Shown one piece after another: positions 46,595 through 54,849 of a stretch of DNA of 64,000 nucleotides. The stretch comes from Sulfurivermis fontis (lineage in GTDB: Bacteria > Pseudomonadota > Gammaproteobacteria > Thiohalomonadales > Thiohalomonadaceae). The stretch lies in assembly GCF_004001245.1 (NCBI RefSeq), contig NZ_AP018724.1, positions 1,976,501 through 2,040,500 on the forward strand. Direction: 5' to 3'. Numbering within the stretch: position 1 is the first letter of the stretch; the number at the start of each line of letters is the position of its first letter. The notes beneath the pieces are model-generated. The model was given only the letters and a program-made list of their open reading frames with translations, had not been told where the DNA came from and searched no databases. Position numbers and translations under genes: made by a program.

Positions 46595-47515
46595 TTAGAA
46601 CAGCGCCTCCTTGTAGGTATCATCCGCCACCTCGGTCAAGGCATTCTTGATCGCATCCGGGCTCTTCATGATGTTCATGAAGCTGTTGTCACCCATCATG
46701 GACAGGTCCGGGAAATTGATGGCGATACGGAAGCGGGCATACAGCGAGTACACCTTGCGATCGGAGACCAGGATTTCATAGGGCAGATGCGCGGTCGAGC
46801 GCAGCGGCTTGAAGTCGATTTCGCTCATGATGAAGGACTCGTCCATGTCCTTCTTCTTGTCATTGGGCGCCTTCATCGACACACCGAACACCACCTCGTC
46901 CTTGCCCGGGATATCGATACGGTACACCTGGGTCACGCCGGCCGTTCCCTTGGCCAGGCGCTCCGCGACCGCCTTCACCGCCTTCTCATGGCTCGGATAC
47001 ATGGCGTGGGTGGACGGTTCATCGAAATACTCCATGCCGAACATGTAGTGGTACTTGCGCAGCTGCTTCGGGGTCAGACCCTCGGCGGGACCGAACTCCT
47101 CCTGCTTGCCCAGCACCTGCGCCAACTGCGCGCTGACATCGGCCAGATCGCCTGCCATGCGATAGGCATGGGCCATGTAGGTGGGATTGGTATAGGCCAC
47201 CTGCAATTCACCGTTGACGTCGGTCACCGATACGCGCTGCGCGGCACCATAACCACCGAACTCGGATTTGGCTGCCGTCTGCTTCAGCTGTTCATTGGTC
47301 ACGGCGATGATGGTTGCAGTATCGTAGGGACGGTAGCTGCCCACCACCTCGAAACCGCCGGCGGTCAGCTTCTGCTGCACCTCGGCCGCCACCGCCGCCA
47401 TGTCGCCCTTGGTCTTGTAGGCCAGAACGAACGGCTTCAGCTTGTCTTCCGCCTGCGCGGACACCGCCAGGGCCAGCAGCCCCAGCACGATTACCATCTG
47501 CTTGATGCTCTTCAT
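46595..47515 (-). CDS. exported protein of unknown function next to FadL-type porin
   Basis: A 306-residue protein with a Sec signal peptide (LGLLALAVSAQAE). The mature part has an alpha/beta N-terminal domain (FVLAYKTKGDMAAVAAEVQ, about 25-75) and a longer C-terminal region with conserved-looking MFGMEYFDEPSTHAMYP and SLYARFRIAINFPDLSMMG. No membrane segment after the signal, so probably periplasmic. No confident family; the N-terminal part is faintly like DUF302. GGAGAGGGAGTC precedes ATG. It lies 124 bp downstream of the porin gene on the same strand, so a shared ligand is possible. Its stop codon lies in the MITE target duplication. Confidence 0.75.
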   Translation of the reverse strand: MKSIKQMVIVLGLLALAVSAQAEDKLKPFVLAYKTKGDMAAVAAEVQQKLTAGGFEVVGSYRPYDTATIIAVTNEQLKQTAAKSEFGGYGAAQRVSVTDVNGELQVAYTNPTYMAHAYRMAGDLADVSAQLAQVLGKQEEFGPAEGLTPKQLRKYHYMFGMEYFDEPSTHAMYPSHEKAVKAVAERLAKGTAGVTQVYRIDIPGKDEVVFGVSMKAPNDKKKDMDESFIMSEIDFKPLRSTAHLPYEILVSDRKVYSLYARFRIAINFPDLSMMGDNSFMNIMKSPDAIKNALTEVADDTYKEALF

Positions 47516-47639
47516 GACTCCCTCTCCAATATTTTTATATTCGCTACAAAAAATACGGGGCAGCAAGTCGGTAAACCTGCTGCCCCGCAACCATCGTCCT
47601 AACTATGCAGTCCTCCAACCGGAAAAACAGCTTCCCGGA

Positions 47640-48920
47640 TTAGAAGTTCATGCGCAGGGAAATGGTGTAGCTGGTCTGGGAGTGGGTAACTTTGTGAGTA
47701 GTACCATCCACCGGCATACCTGCAGGACCAAAACCACCCATGACAGAGGAAATGGTACCGGTATTTACCGTCTTGGTAATTTCGTCAGCAATCACCACAG
47801 CACCTTCCAGCATCATGTTCTTGCCGATGGCATAACCACCACCAAAGGTGATGTGATCTTCCACGATACCGGGGAACAGGTGATTGTTGAACATATTGAC
47901 GGCTTGATTGCTGTAACCAGTCATGGTCTGCTCGCTCGGCAACACCTTGATCGGGTCTTCGCCATGGTTGTAGCCCACACCTACCCAGTAGCCATTGCCG
48001 GTGTATTTGGCACCCAGAGCGTAGACATTCTGGTCATCCCAGTTGAAGTCCTTGTAACCATCGGCAGAGCCCCACTTGATCTGCTTGTAGTCCGCCGTGA
48101 ACATCCAGGCGTCCATGGCATAGGCCACACCTACCTTAATCTGGGCCGGCTGCTCCAACTTGTCAGAAGTGATGGTCTGCATGCCATTGGGGCCGATACC
48201 GAAACCATCTGCCGCCACGGTAAGCTGATCCTTATAGGTCATGCTGATGGCCGACTGGTAGGCCAAGGCCACGGTCAGCTGGCTGTTGACATCGTAGTAC
48301 ACACCGATGTTGTAGCCGGTGCCCAGGTCGGAGGACACGCCGTTGCCGATGGTATCGATATCACCATCACCATCAGCATCTGTCTTGTAGTTGATGTCCA
48401 GCGCACCGTACTGCAGCACCGGGGCGAAACCAAAACCGAAATTGTCCTTGTTGTAGGCCAGGGTCGGTGCAAACTTCATCAGTTGCAGGTTGGTGTAACC
48501 TTCGATGAGACCACCATTGCCGCGATAGTCCACGCCCATGCCGGCGGTGCCGTACATGCCGATGCCAAAGGTCAGGTTGTCGTTGATCCGGGTGGACATG
48601 GACACTTCCGGAATGACGCTCTGATCGGCATCGCTGGTCTTGCTAGCCAGTGCACCGGAGAAATTGGATTCAGCCTTCACATCCGGCATGAACACAGTAC
48701 CGCCAAAGGCAAACTCGGTGCCCTTGGACTTGCCCAGCAGGGCGGGATTGGTCAGCGCGTTTTCAGAGCCAAAGAAAGCAGCGGTACCGGTACCACCCAG
48801 TGCGCGGGACTGGGCGCCCAGACCGATGAGCTCGTCGCCGTTGGTGGCGAAGGCCGCGACAGGAAGGGTGGAGCAGGCGGCGGCGATGGAAGCGGCGAGC
48901 AGACGCTTGGAATTCTTCAT
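47640..48920 (-). CDS. FadL/OmpP1/TodX family outer-membrane transporter
   Basis: A 426-residue outer-membrane beta-barrel of the FadL family that admits hydrophobic molecules. A signal peptide (ending AFA) leads to the family N-terminus TNGDELIGLGAQSRALGGTGTA in pieces, with repeated amphipathic strands and a terminal aromatic residue (SLRMNF) typical for BAM recognition. AAGGAGATCCCGA precedes ATG. Substrate unknown. Upstream of the exported protein gene. Confidence 0.92.
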   Translation of the reverse strand: MKNSKRLLAASIAAACSTLPVAAFATNGDELIGLGAQSRALGGTGTAAFFGSENALTNPALLGKSKGTEFAFGGTVFMPDVKAESNFSGALASKTSDADQSVIPEVSMSTRINDNLTFGIGMYGTAGMGVDYRGNGGLIEGYTNLQLMKFAPTLAYNKDNFGFGFAPVLQYGALDINYKTDADGDGDIDTIGNGVSSDLGTGYNIGVYYDVNSQLTVALAYQSAISMTYKDQLTVAADGFGIGPNGMQTITSDKLEQPAQIKVGVAYAMDAWMFTADYKQIKWGSADGYKDFNWDDQNVYALGAKYTGNGYWVGVGYNHGEDPIKVLPSEQTMTGYSNQAVNMFNNHLFPGIVEDHITFGGGYAIGKNMMLEGAVVIADEITKTVNTGTISSVMGGFGPAGMPVDGTTHKVTHSQTSYTISLRMNF

Positions 48921-49198
48921 TCGGGATCTCCTTGGTTTAACTGTGGGAACGATGTTTGTTGTTTATTGTCTTGTTAGGTTTTTATGCGACGGGCACACGA
49001 TATTGCCAGCGTTTATGGGGTGTCAAGAGAACGAAAGCATTTAAGCATCTGTGAATATTAATGTTTTCTTATCATCAAGATGTGACAATGAGTTAGTAAC
49101 ATTACATTCAATACGGTTTATTAATTTTTGCCAAAACTCAAAGTATCCATGATCAGTCCAGACAGTATGCATACAACAGCGGCCCTCCTTGCGCGCAC
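48921..49198. promoter_or_regulatory. AT-rich intergenic region with candidate sigma-70 promoter for the porin
   Basis: The region has no convincing gene and is distinctly AT-richer than its surroundings. On the minus strand TTGACA (49021-49026), an 18-base spacer and TATCGT (48997-49002) form a candidate promoter about 75 bp before the porin start. The remainder (49030-49190) contains no recognised motif. Confidence 0.4.
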
Positions 49199-49227
49199 AA
49201 AAAAACCCGCCGAAGCGGGTTTTTTTG
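49199..49227. terminator. bidirectional intrinsic terminator
   Basis: An A-tract, an ACCCGC stem with CGAA loop, and a T-tract. It lies 20 bp after the dsrE2 stop and can terminate that minus-strand transcript; it can also work on the plus strand. Confidence 0.85.
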
Positions 49228-49246
49228 TGGCTCGCTGCCGCAACGC

Positions 49247-49759
49247 TTACATGTACAGGCAGATGTCCGACTCACCGGCAAATTCAAAGAACTTGGCGGC
49301 ACCGGCGTACTCCATCCCGTCGATGAAATCGCTGTGGTCGAAACCGAACAGCTCCACGGTCATCTGGCAGGCGGTAAAACGAACCTCTGCCTCCTGGCAC
49401 AATTCACGCAGCTCTGCGATGGTGGCCACGCCATTGTTGGCGATGGTTTTCTTCATCAGCGCAGTGGCCAGTGACTCGAAACCGGGGATGTTGGCCTGGA
49501 CGATGTTGGGGATGTTCCAGTTGATGTCGCGGAACCACTTCGGGCCGAACGGCATCTTCATCGGCATGCCGGGATTGCCCAGCGGGCTGACCTTGAGACC
49601 GCTCAGGTCCTTGCGCACCAGTTGCAGGCCGTAGAAGGTGAAGAATATCTCCACTTCATAGCCCAGGGCTGCCCCGGTGGAGGCTAGGATGAACGGCGGG
49701 TAGGCCCAGTCCAGGGTACCCTTGGTGGCGATGATCGCCAGTTTCTTCTGATCGGACAT
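49247..49759 (-). CDS. dsrE2: DsrE2-family sulfur carrier/transferase-like protein
   Basis: A 170-residue DsrE/DsrF-like protein. The start KKLAIIATKGTLDWAYPPFILASTG, split by a hydrophobic segment, and the late FTACQMTVELFG with the conserved Cys (about 126) match the DsrE2 type. In sulfur oxidisers it works with TusA and a rhodanese to relay persulfide sulfur in the cytoplasm. It is 33 bp after tusA and ends at a strong terminator. Confidence 0.9.
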   Translation of the reverse strand: MSDQKKLAIIATKGTLDWAYPPFILASTGAALGYEVEIFFTFYGLQLVRKDLSGLKVSPLGNPGMPMKMPFGPKWFRDINWNIPNIVQANIPGFESLATALMKKTIANNGVATIAELRELCQEAEVRFTACQMTVELFGFDHSDFIDGMEYAGAAKFFEFAGESDICLYM

Positions 49760-49792
49760 TGGGAGCCCCCTCCTCGTAAATGGATTTTTGTT

Positions 49793-50023
49793 TTATGCCT
49801 TCTTGATCAGGAATACGAACTTGCCGCCTTCTTCGCCGGAGGACAGCAGGGTGTTGCCGGTCTGCTTGGCAAAGGCTTCGAAATCCTTCACGGAACCCGG
49901 GTCGGTCGCCACAATCTTCAGCACCTGGCCGGAACCCATGCCACCCAGGGTCTTCTTGGCACGCAGGATGGGCAGCGGGCAGTTCAGGCCGGAAGCATCC
50001 AGTTCTTGATCGAAGTTCGCCAT
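49793..50023 (-). CDS. tusA: TusA-family sulfurtransferase
   Basis: A 76-residue persulfide carrier. The signature CPLPILRAKKTLGGM (Cys about 15) accepts sulfur, followed by the fold LKIVATDPGSVKDFEAFAKQTGN. ATG 50023 has GAGGAG upstream; an extension to 50068 was rejected. It shares a transcript with dsrE2. Confidence 0.95.
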   Translation of the reverse strand: MANFDQELDASGLNCPLPILRAKKTLGGMGSGQVLKIVATDPGSVKDFEAFAKQTGNTLLSSGEEGGKFVFLIKKA

Positions 50024-50084
50024 TGTTACTCTCCTCAGGACTTTGACGTCGGTTGAAAAAAGGGCCAAGACAGACCCAACTATA

Positions 50085-50112
50085 AGAATACAAGAGCGAA
50101 CTTATATGACAA
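50085..50112 (-). promoter_or_regulatory. candidate sigma-70 promoter of tusA-dsrE2
   Basis: On the minus strand TTGTCA (50107-50112), a 16-base spacer and TATTCT (50085-50090) lie about 62 bp before tusA and after the rhodanese terminator, so tusA-dsrE2 can be expressed independently. Confidence 0.4.
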
Positions 50113-50206
50113 ACCCTGGGGGTAACGCAAGTTCGGAAGCACCTACCCGAAAGGGGTAGAAGGAACCGGTGCGGAACAAAAAGCTTTGATAAATCCAGAG
50201 CTTACA

Positions 50207-50240
50207 GAAAAACCTGCCGCCCGGCGCCGGACGGCAGGTT
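50207..50240 (-). terminator. intrinsic terminator after rhodanese gene
   Basis: On the minus strand an AACCTGCCG stem closes with CGGCAGGTT and runs into five T residues, 12 bp after the rhodanese stop. It separates the rhodanese gene from tusA-dsrE2. Confidence 0.85.
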
Positions 50241-50251
50241 CGGGGTCGGGG

Positions 50252-50572
50252 TTAGGCCACTGCCAGCCCGCCCTGCATCCAGGCCATAATGCCACCACGC
50301 AGATTGTAGACATTATCCTTGCCCAGGGAAGTCAAATAGGCACAGGCCTGGGCGGAACGGGCACCGGTGCGGCAGTAGATCACGATATCGGAGTCATGGG
50401 GGATCTTCTCCACACTCATGGGCAACAGGTGCAGAGGAATATTGGTGGCGCCGGGGATAATGCCGGAGGCGACCTCCATCGGGCTGCGCACATCGATGAG
50501 ATGTACCCGTCGGCCCTCCCCCTCCAGCATGAGCTTGACGTCGAAGATTTCAATCTCGCGGAAATTGAACAT
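50252..50572 (-). CDS. cytoplasmic single-domain rhodanese
   Basis: A 106-residue rhodanese with the active-site loop VIYCRTGARSAQA (Cys about 67) and HLIDVRSPMEVASGIIPGA. No signal peptide, so cytoplasmic. Together with tusA and dsrE2 it forms the rhd-tusA-dsrE2 arrangement linked to sulfur transfer in sulfur oxidisers. A TTG start at 50584 would add four residues; the ATG was preferred. Confidence 0.9.
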   Translation of the reverse strand: MFNFREIEIFDVKLMLEGEGRRVHLIDVRSPMEVASGIIPGATNIPLHLLPMSVEKIPHDSDIVIYCRTGARSAQACAYLTSLGKDNVYNLRGGIMAWMQGGLAVA

Positions 50573-50610
50573 GGTACGGTACAACCCCTAGTAAATTAGA
50601 AATTGCTTAT

Positions 50611-50640
50611 ATTCTAGGGACTCCATCCCGTGGTTTTCAA
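50611..50640 (-). promoter_or_regulatory. candidate promoter of the rhodanese gene
   Basis: On the minus strand TTGAAA (50635-50640), an 18-base spacer and TAGAAT (50611-50616) lie 38 bp before the ATG. Confidence 0.45.
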
Positions 50641-50739
50641 TATCCCACCGAGGTAACGGGACGTTGCAGCGAACCTATTGCCCCGTCCGCCGGTCACAAA
50701 GCTGGTACGATCGCCCTTCCATCACGCGGTGCCTGACTC

Positions 50740-52182
50740 TTGAAATTCATTATCTATATATGCGCCTTGCTGCTGGTCTTCGCCCCGCCGGCCGGTGCCA
50801 CACCGGACAGCCTGGCCCTGCCGGACATCGGCGACAGCTCCGCCACCGCCTTCACACCCGCCGACGAGGAACGTTTCGGGCGCGAAATGATGCGCGCCAT
50901 CCGCCACTCCGGCCGGCTGCTCAGCGATCCAGAGGTGGAGGAATACATCCAGCAGTTGGGCTACCGTCTGGTTTCCACGAGTGCACAGTCCGCCGCCGGT
51001 TTCACTTTCTTTGTAGTCAGTGACCCCAGCATCAATGCCTTCGCCATGCCCGGCGGCTACATCGGCGTCCACACCGGCCTCATCACCGCCAGCCGCAGTG
51101 AAAGCGAACTGGCCGGAGTCATAGCCCATGAAATCGCCCATGTCACCCAACATCATCTGGCACGCAGCTTCGAGCGCGCCGGCGACATGAACCTGCCGAT
51201 GACAGCCGCGGTCATTGCTGCCATTCTCCTCGGCGGCAGCAATCCCCAGATGGGTGAGGCGGCCCTCGCCGCCACCATGGCCGGCAGCGCCCAAATGCAG
51301 CTGGACTTCAGCCGCAGCAACGAGCGCGAGGCCGACCGCGTCGGTATCCAGATGCTGGCCCGCGCCGGCTTCGATCCCCAGGGCATGCCGGGATTCTTCG
51401 AACGGCTGCAGCAGGAATACCGTTACACCAGCACCGGCATACCAGAGTTTCTCAGCACCCATCCGGTCACCCTGGATCGCATTGCCGACGCCCGCAACCG
51501 CGCCGAGCAATATCCGGCGTTCTCCGCCTCCGACAACCTCAACTACCGCCTGGTGCAGACCAGGCTGCGCGTCCTCGCGGCGCGCAATCTCGACATATTG
51601 GCCCGGCAGTATCGCGACACCCTGGCGGCCAGCAACGGCAATGATGATGCTGCCGACCGTTACGGTTACGCTCTGATATTGGCCAAGCAGCATGACTATG
51701 CACAGAGCCGGAAACTGCTTGCCGCGCTACGCCGTGCCGACCCCGGCCGCATCGCCTACATGCTGGCGCTGGCACAAGTGGAAAGTGAAGACCACAGGCC
51801 GGCGGCAGCCGAACAGATCTACCGCACCGGCCTGCAACTGCATCCCAACAACAGCCTGCTGACCCTCGCCCTCGCCGAGCATCTGTTGCTGCAAGGCGCG
51901 CATGCGGAAACCACCGCCTTGTTGCGTGAACATACGCGCAACCGCAAAGTGGCGCCGCGGGCCTATGAACTCCTGGCGGAGGCGGAGACACGCAGCGGCA
52001 ACAAGGGCATCGCCCACATCGCCCTGGCCGATTACTACCACAGCCTGGGCGAGACCCAGACCGCCATCGAGCAACTCAATCTGGCGCGCCGCAGTGGCGG
52101 ACTGGATTTCTATTACCAGTCCCTGCTGGAAGCCAAACTGGCGCAACTGCAGGAAGAAGCCGCCGCCATGGCACGGCGCTGA
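50740..52182 (+). CDS. periplasmic M48 metalloprotease with TPRs (BepA-like)
   Basis: A 480-residue exported protease and chaperone for outer-membrane assembly. A signal peptide (cut after GAT) is followed by an M48 domain: FAMPGGYIGVHTGLI, zinc motif HEIAHVTQHH (about 128) and the third ligand region NEREADRVGIQMLARAGFD (split). TPR repeats occupy 300-470. The start is a TTG, since no in-frame ATG lies nearby. Closest in architecture to BepA/YfgC. Between the divergent rhodanese gene and the sox operon. Confidence 0.9.
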   Translation: MKFIIYICALLLVFAPPAGATPDSLALPDIGDSSATAFTPADEERFGREMMRAIRHSGRLLSDPEVEEYIQQLGYRLVSTSAQSAAGFTFFVVSDPSINAFAMPGGYIGVHTGLITASRSESELAGVIAHEIAHVTQHHLARSFERAGDMNLPMTAAVIAAILLGGSNPQMGEAALAATMAGSAQMQLDFSRSNEREADRVGIQMLARAGFDPQGMPGFFERLQQEYRYTSTGIPEFLSTHPVTLDRIADARNRAEQYPAFSASDNLNYRLVQTRLRVLAARNLDILARQYRDTLAASNGNDDAADRYGYALILAKQHDYAQSRKLLAALRRADPGRIAYMLALAQVESEDHRPAAAEQIYRTGLQLHPNNSLLTLALAEHLLLQGAHAETTALLREHTRNRKVAPRAYELLAEAETRSGNKGIAHIALADYYHSLGETQTAIEQLNLARRSGGLDFYYQSLLEAKLAQLQEEAAAMARR

Positions 52183-52485
52183 CGCCTGCGGTTCACTGCA
52201 CAATCCCCTTAGCCTCAGCCTCCGAATTCCGCAATTTTTTCATCACGCCGGGAATAAAGCCGCGCGCTCTTTCCACTATGAGAAGTAGGCATACCGGGCA
52301 TTTCCCCACGGCCACACCAGAAGCAATTCATTGTTTTCTAATATGCAGATGCTGAATTGTTTATATTTCCGGTCGGGGTTGTTCCAGGCTGCATAACGTT
52401 ATATATGTAAAAAACAGCCCTGCCTGGGGCCATGAATACAACAACGCGCACCACGAGTGCATCGAAAACCAACGAGGAGGCAACA
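52183..52485 (+). promoter_or_regulatory. intergenic region upstream of soxX with candidate promoter
   Basis: No gene is seen. TTGTTC (52378-52383), a 17-base spacer and TATATG (52401-52406) form a candidate promoter about 80 bp before soxX. The region is AT-richer than its flanks and includes the small dyad AACGTT near the candidate -10. No regulator operator was recognised. Confidence 0.3.
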
Positions 52486-52854
52486 ATGCGGAAGCCCGCC
52501 AAACTGATAACTGCCGCCAGTGCCGTTGCGGCAATGCTCGGTGCCCTGACCGTTTCGGCGCCGGTCCTGGCTGCCGATGCAGCGGTCATCGCCGAAGGCA
52601 AGAAGATCGTCGAGGACCGCCGTCTCGGCAATTGCCTGGCCTGCCACATGATCGAAGGCGCCGACATGCCCGGCACCATCGGTCCCCCGCTCGTCGCCAT
52701 GAAGGCCCGCTTCCCGGACAAGGCCAAGCTGCGTGCACAGATTTGGGACGCCACCAAGGCCAATGCCAACTCCATGATGCCACCCTTCGGCAAGCATCGG
52801 ATCCTGACCGAGGATCAGATCGACAAGGTGGTCGAATACATCTACACCCTCTAA
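52486..52854 (+). CDS. soxX: SoxX, monohaem cytochrome c of SoxXA
   Basis: A 122-residue periplasmic cytochrome that accepts electrons from SoxA during thiosulfate attachment to SoxYZ. Signal peptide ends VLAAD; haem motif CLACH (about 50); axial Met probably in NSMMPPFG (about 103). ATG 52486 has GAGGAGGCAACA in front; a longer frame to 52432 was rejected. First gene of soxXYZA. Confidence 0.95.
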   Translation: MRKPAKLITAASAVAAMLGALTVSAPVLAADAAVIAEGKKIVEDRRLGNCLACHMIEGADMPGTIGPPLVAMKARFPDKAKLRAQIWDATKANANSMMPPFGKHRILTEDQIDKVVEYIYTL

Positions 52855-52882
52855 TTTCAGTGAGCGATAGGAGTCCGACAAC

Positions 52883-53353
52883 GTGAACACCAAGCGCAGA
52901 ATCTTTCTCAAGGGCACCCTGGCCGGCAGCGCCGTTGCCGTCGCCGTCGGCGCCGGCCTGCTCTCCCCCCGTCAGGTGCTGGCCGCCTGGCCCAAGGAGG
53001 CCTTCGAGGCCAAGGACATCGCTGCCAGCCTGAAGGGCGTCTACAACGCCGACATGACCACCCCCAGCAACGACATCGAGATCAAGGCCCCCGACATCGC
53101 CGAGAACGGCGCCGTGGTCCCGGTCACCGTCAATGCCAACATCAAGGGCATCGAGTCCATCAGCCTGTTCGTCGAGCAGAACGGCACTCCCCTCACCGCC
53201 GTCTTCAACCTGGCCCCCAATGCCCTCGGCACCGTCTCCACCCGCGTCAAGATGGGCAAGACCTCCAACGTGGTCGCCGTGGTCAAGGCCGGCGGCACCC
53301 TGTATGCCGGCCGCAAGGAAGTGAAGGTCACCATCGGCGGCTGCGGCGGTTAA
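52883..53353 (+). CDS. soxY: SoxY, thiosulfate carrier subunit
   Basis: A 156-residue periplasmic carrier. A twin-arginine-like leader (TKRRIFLKG) implies Tat export as a SoxYZ dimer. The C-terminal swinging arm GGCGG holds the Cys that carries the sulfur substrate. GTG start with AGGAG upstream. Confidence 0.96.
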   Translation: MNTKRRIFLKGTLAGSAVAVAVGAGLLSPRQVLAAWPKEAFEAKDIAASLKGVYNADMTTPSNDIEIKAPDIAENGAVVPVTVNANIKGIESISLFVEQNGTPLTAVFNLAPNALGTVSTRVKMGKTSNVVAVVKAGGTLYAGRKEVKVTIGGCGG

Positions 53354-53395
53354 GCCACGGCACACACTGACGAATTGATACAGAGGACTATCTAA

Positions 53396-53710
53396 ATGGC
53401 AGATTCAATCAAGATCCGCGCCACCCTCAAGGGCGATGTCTGCACCGTCAAGGCGCTCATCAAGCATCCGATGGAGACCGGCCAGCGCAAGGACAAGAAG
53501 ACCGGCCAGGTCATCCCGGCCCACTTCATCCAGGAAGTCGTCTGCACCCACAACGGCAAGAACGTGCTGACCTCCGCCTGGGGCGCCGCCATCTCCGCCA
53601 ACCCCTATCTCTCCATCGAGTTCTCCGGCGCCAAGAAGGGGGACAAGATCGCCCTCGCCTGGGTCGACAACAAGGGCGAGAAGGACTCGGCTGAAACCGA
53701 CATCGGCTGA
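53396..53710 (+). CDS. soxZ: SoxZ, partner of SoxY
   Basis: A 104-residue protein without its own signal peptide, exported with SoxY. Conserved LIKHPMETGQRKD and PAHFIQEV segments with the immunoglobulin-like strands of the family. 42 bp after soxY. Confidence 0.96.
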   Translation: MADSIKIRATLKGDVCTVKALIKHPMETGQRKDKKTGQVIPAHFIQEVVCTHNGKNVLTSAWGAAISANPYLSIEFSGAKKGDKIALAWVDNKGEKDSAETDIG

Positions 53711-53763
53711 CGGGTGTCTCTCTATAAAAACCACTACATGCCAGATGTAAGAGGAGTCAGGAC

Positions 53764-54603
53764 ATGAAAGCATTGCTCACCACGGCAACCGCACTGGCCC
53801 TGCTGGCCGGCGTACCGCTGGCCGCCCAGGCCACGCCGCAGCAGGATCTGAAGGAGTTTCGCGAGTACTACATGAAGAAGTTCCCCGGTGTATCGCTGAA
53901 CGAGTTCGGTAATGGCGTCTATGCCATCGACCCGGTATCGCGCGTCACCTGGGAAGCGCTGGAAGAAGACTTTCCGCCCTATGAGGATGACCTGAAAAAG
54001 GGCGAAAAACTGTTCAAGACGCCGTTCGCCAACGGCAAGACCTACGCCAGTTGCTTTCCCAACGGCGGCATCGGCATCAGCCAGAACTACCCCTACTTCG
54101 ACGCCGCCAACAACACCGTGAAGACGCTGGAGCAGGAAGTTCAGGAGTGCCGCGTCAAGAACGGCGAAAAGCCGTTCGCTTCGGAAAAAGGTGATATCGC
54201 CGCCATCACCGCCTACATGGTGTACACCTCGCGGGGCAACAAGGTGAACGTGGTGGTACCGAACGATCCACGCGCCCTGGCTTGGTATGAGCGCGGCAAG
54301 CGCCACTTCTACATGAAGCGCGGCCAGCTCAACCTGTCCTGCGCCAACTGCCACAAGGACAGCGCCGGCCTGTATATCCGCGCGGAAATGCTCAGCCCGG
54401 CCCTCGGCCACACCACCCATTTCCCGGTGTTCCGCCAGACCTGGGGCAATCTGGGTACGCTGCATCGCCGCTATCAGGGCTGCAACGAACAGGTGCGTGC
54501 CAAGGGCTTTGGCAGCCAGAGCGACGAATACCGCGCACTGGAGTATTTCCATACCTACATGAGCAACGGTATCGAAGTGAACGGCCCCGGCAGCCGCAAG
54601 TAA
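53764..54603 (+). CDS. soxA: SoxA, L-cysteine S-thiosulfotransferase subunit (single-haem type)
   Basis: A 279-residue periplasmic cytochrome that joins thiosulfate to SoxY. Signal peptide ends AQA. Only one CxxCH is present (CANCH, about 192). The first haem site of dihaem SoxA is replaced by YASCFPNG (about 96), with a second Cys in QECRVK that could pair with it. The catalytic persulfide-type Cys is in YQGCNEQVR (about 239). GAGGAG precedes ATG. Last gene of the operon. Confidence 0.96.
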   Translation: MKALLTTATALALLAGVPLAAQATPQQDLKEFREYYMKKFPGVSLNEFGNGVYAIDPVSRVTWEALEEDFPPYEDDLKKGEKLFKTPFANGKTYASCFPNGGIGISQNYPYFDAANNTVKTLEQEVQECRVKNGEKPFASEKGDIAAITAYMVYTSRGNKVNVVVPNDPRALAWYERGKRHFYMKRGQLNLSCANCHKDSAGLYIRAEMLSPALGHTTHFPVFRQTWGNLGTLHRRYQGCNEQVRAKGFGSQSDEYRALEYFHTYMSNGIEVNGPGSRK

Positions 54604-54614
54604 GCACGGCCCGA

Positions 54615-54654
54615 CCCAATAAAAAACCCGGCCTCGGCCGGGTTTTTTATTGGG
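54615..54654 (+). terminator. strong intrinsic terminator of soxXYZA
   Basis: A long stem (CCCAATAAAAAACCCGGCC with its complement) including a GC core and T-tract starts 11 bp after the soxA stop; symmetrical, so bidirectional in principle. Confidence 0.92.
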
Positions 54655-54849
54655 CGGGAGCAATACTTGGCACCGACATCACCCCGCAACGTGGCCGGCA
54701 CAATGGCACAGCAGGGGGGTTTTCAGTATCATGACCAACCGTCCGCGCCATACCGGCCCCCCGGCCCGCGCGAACACTATCGTTCCCGCATACTGCCTGT
54801 CCGTCCAGCGAACAGCGCGGCCCACCACTAAAACAGAAGGAGCAGGACG

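Noticed and set aside
50584-50586. TTG start for the cytoplasmic rhodanese
   Set aside because: The TTG sits only one or two bases after the AGGGG, too close; the ATG 12 bases downstream is better spaced, though not proven.
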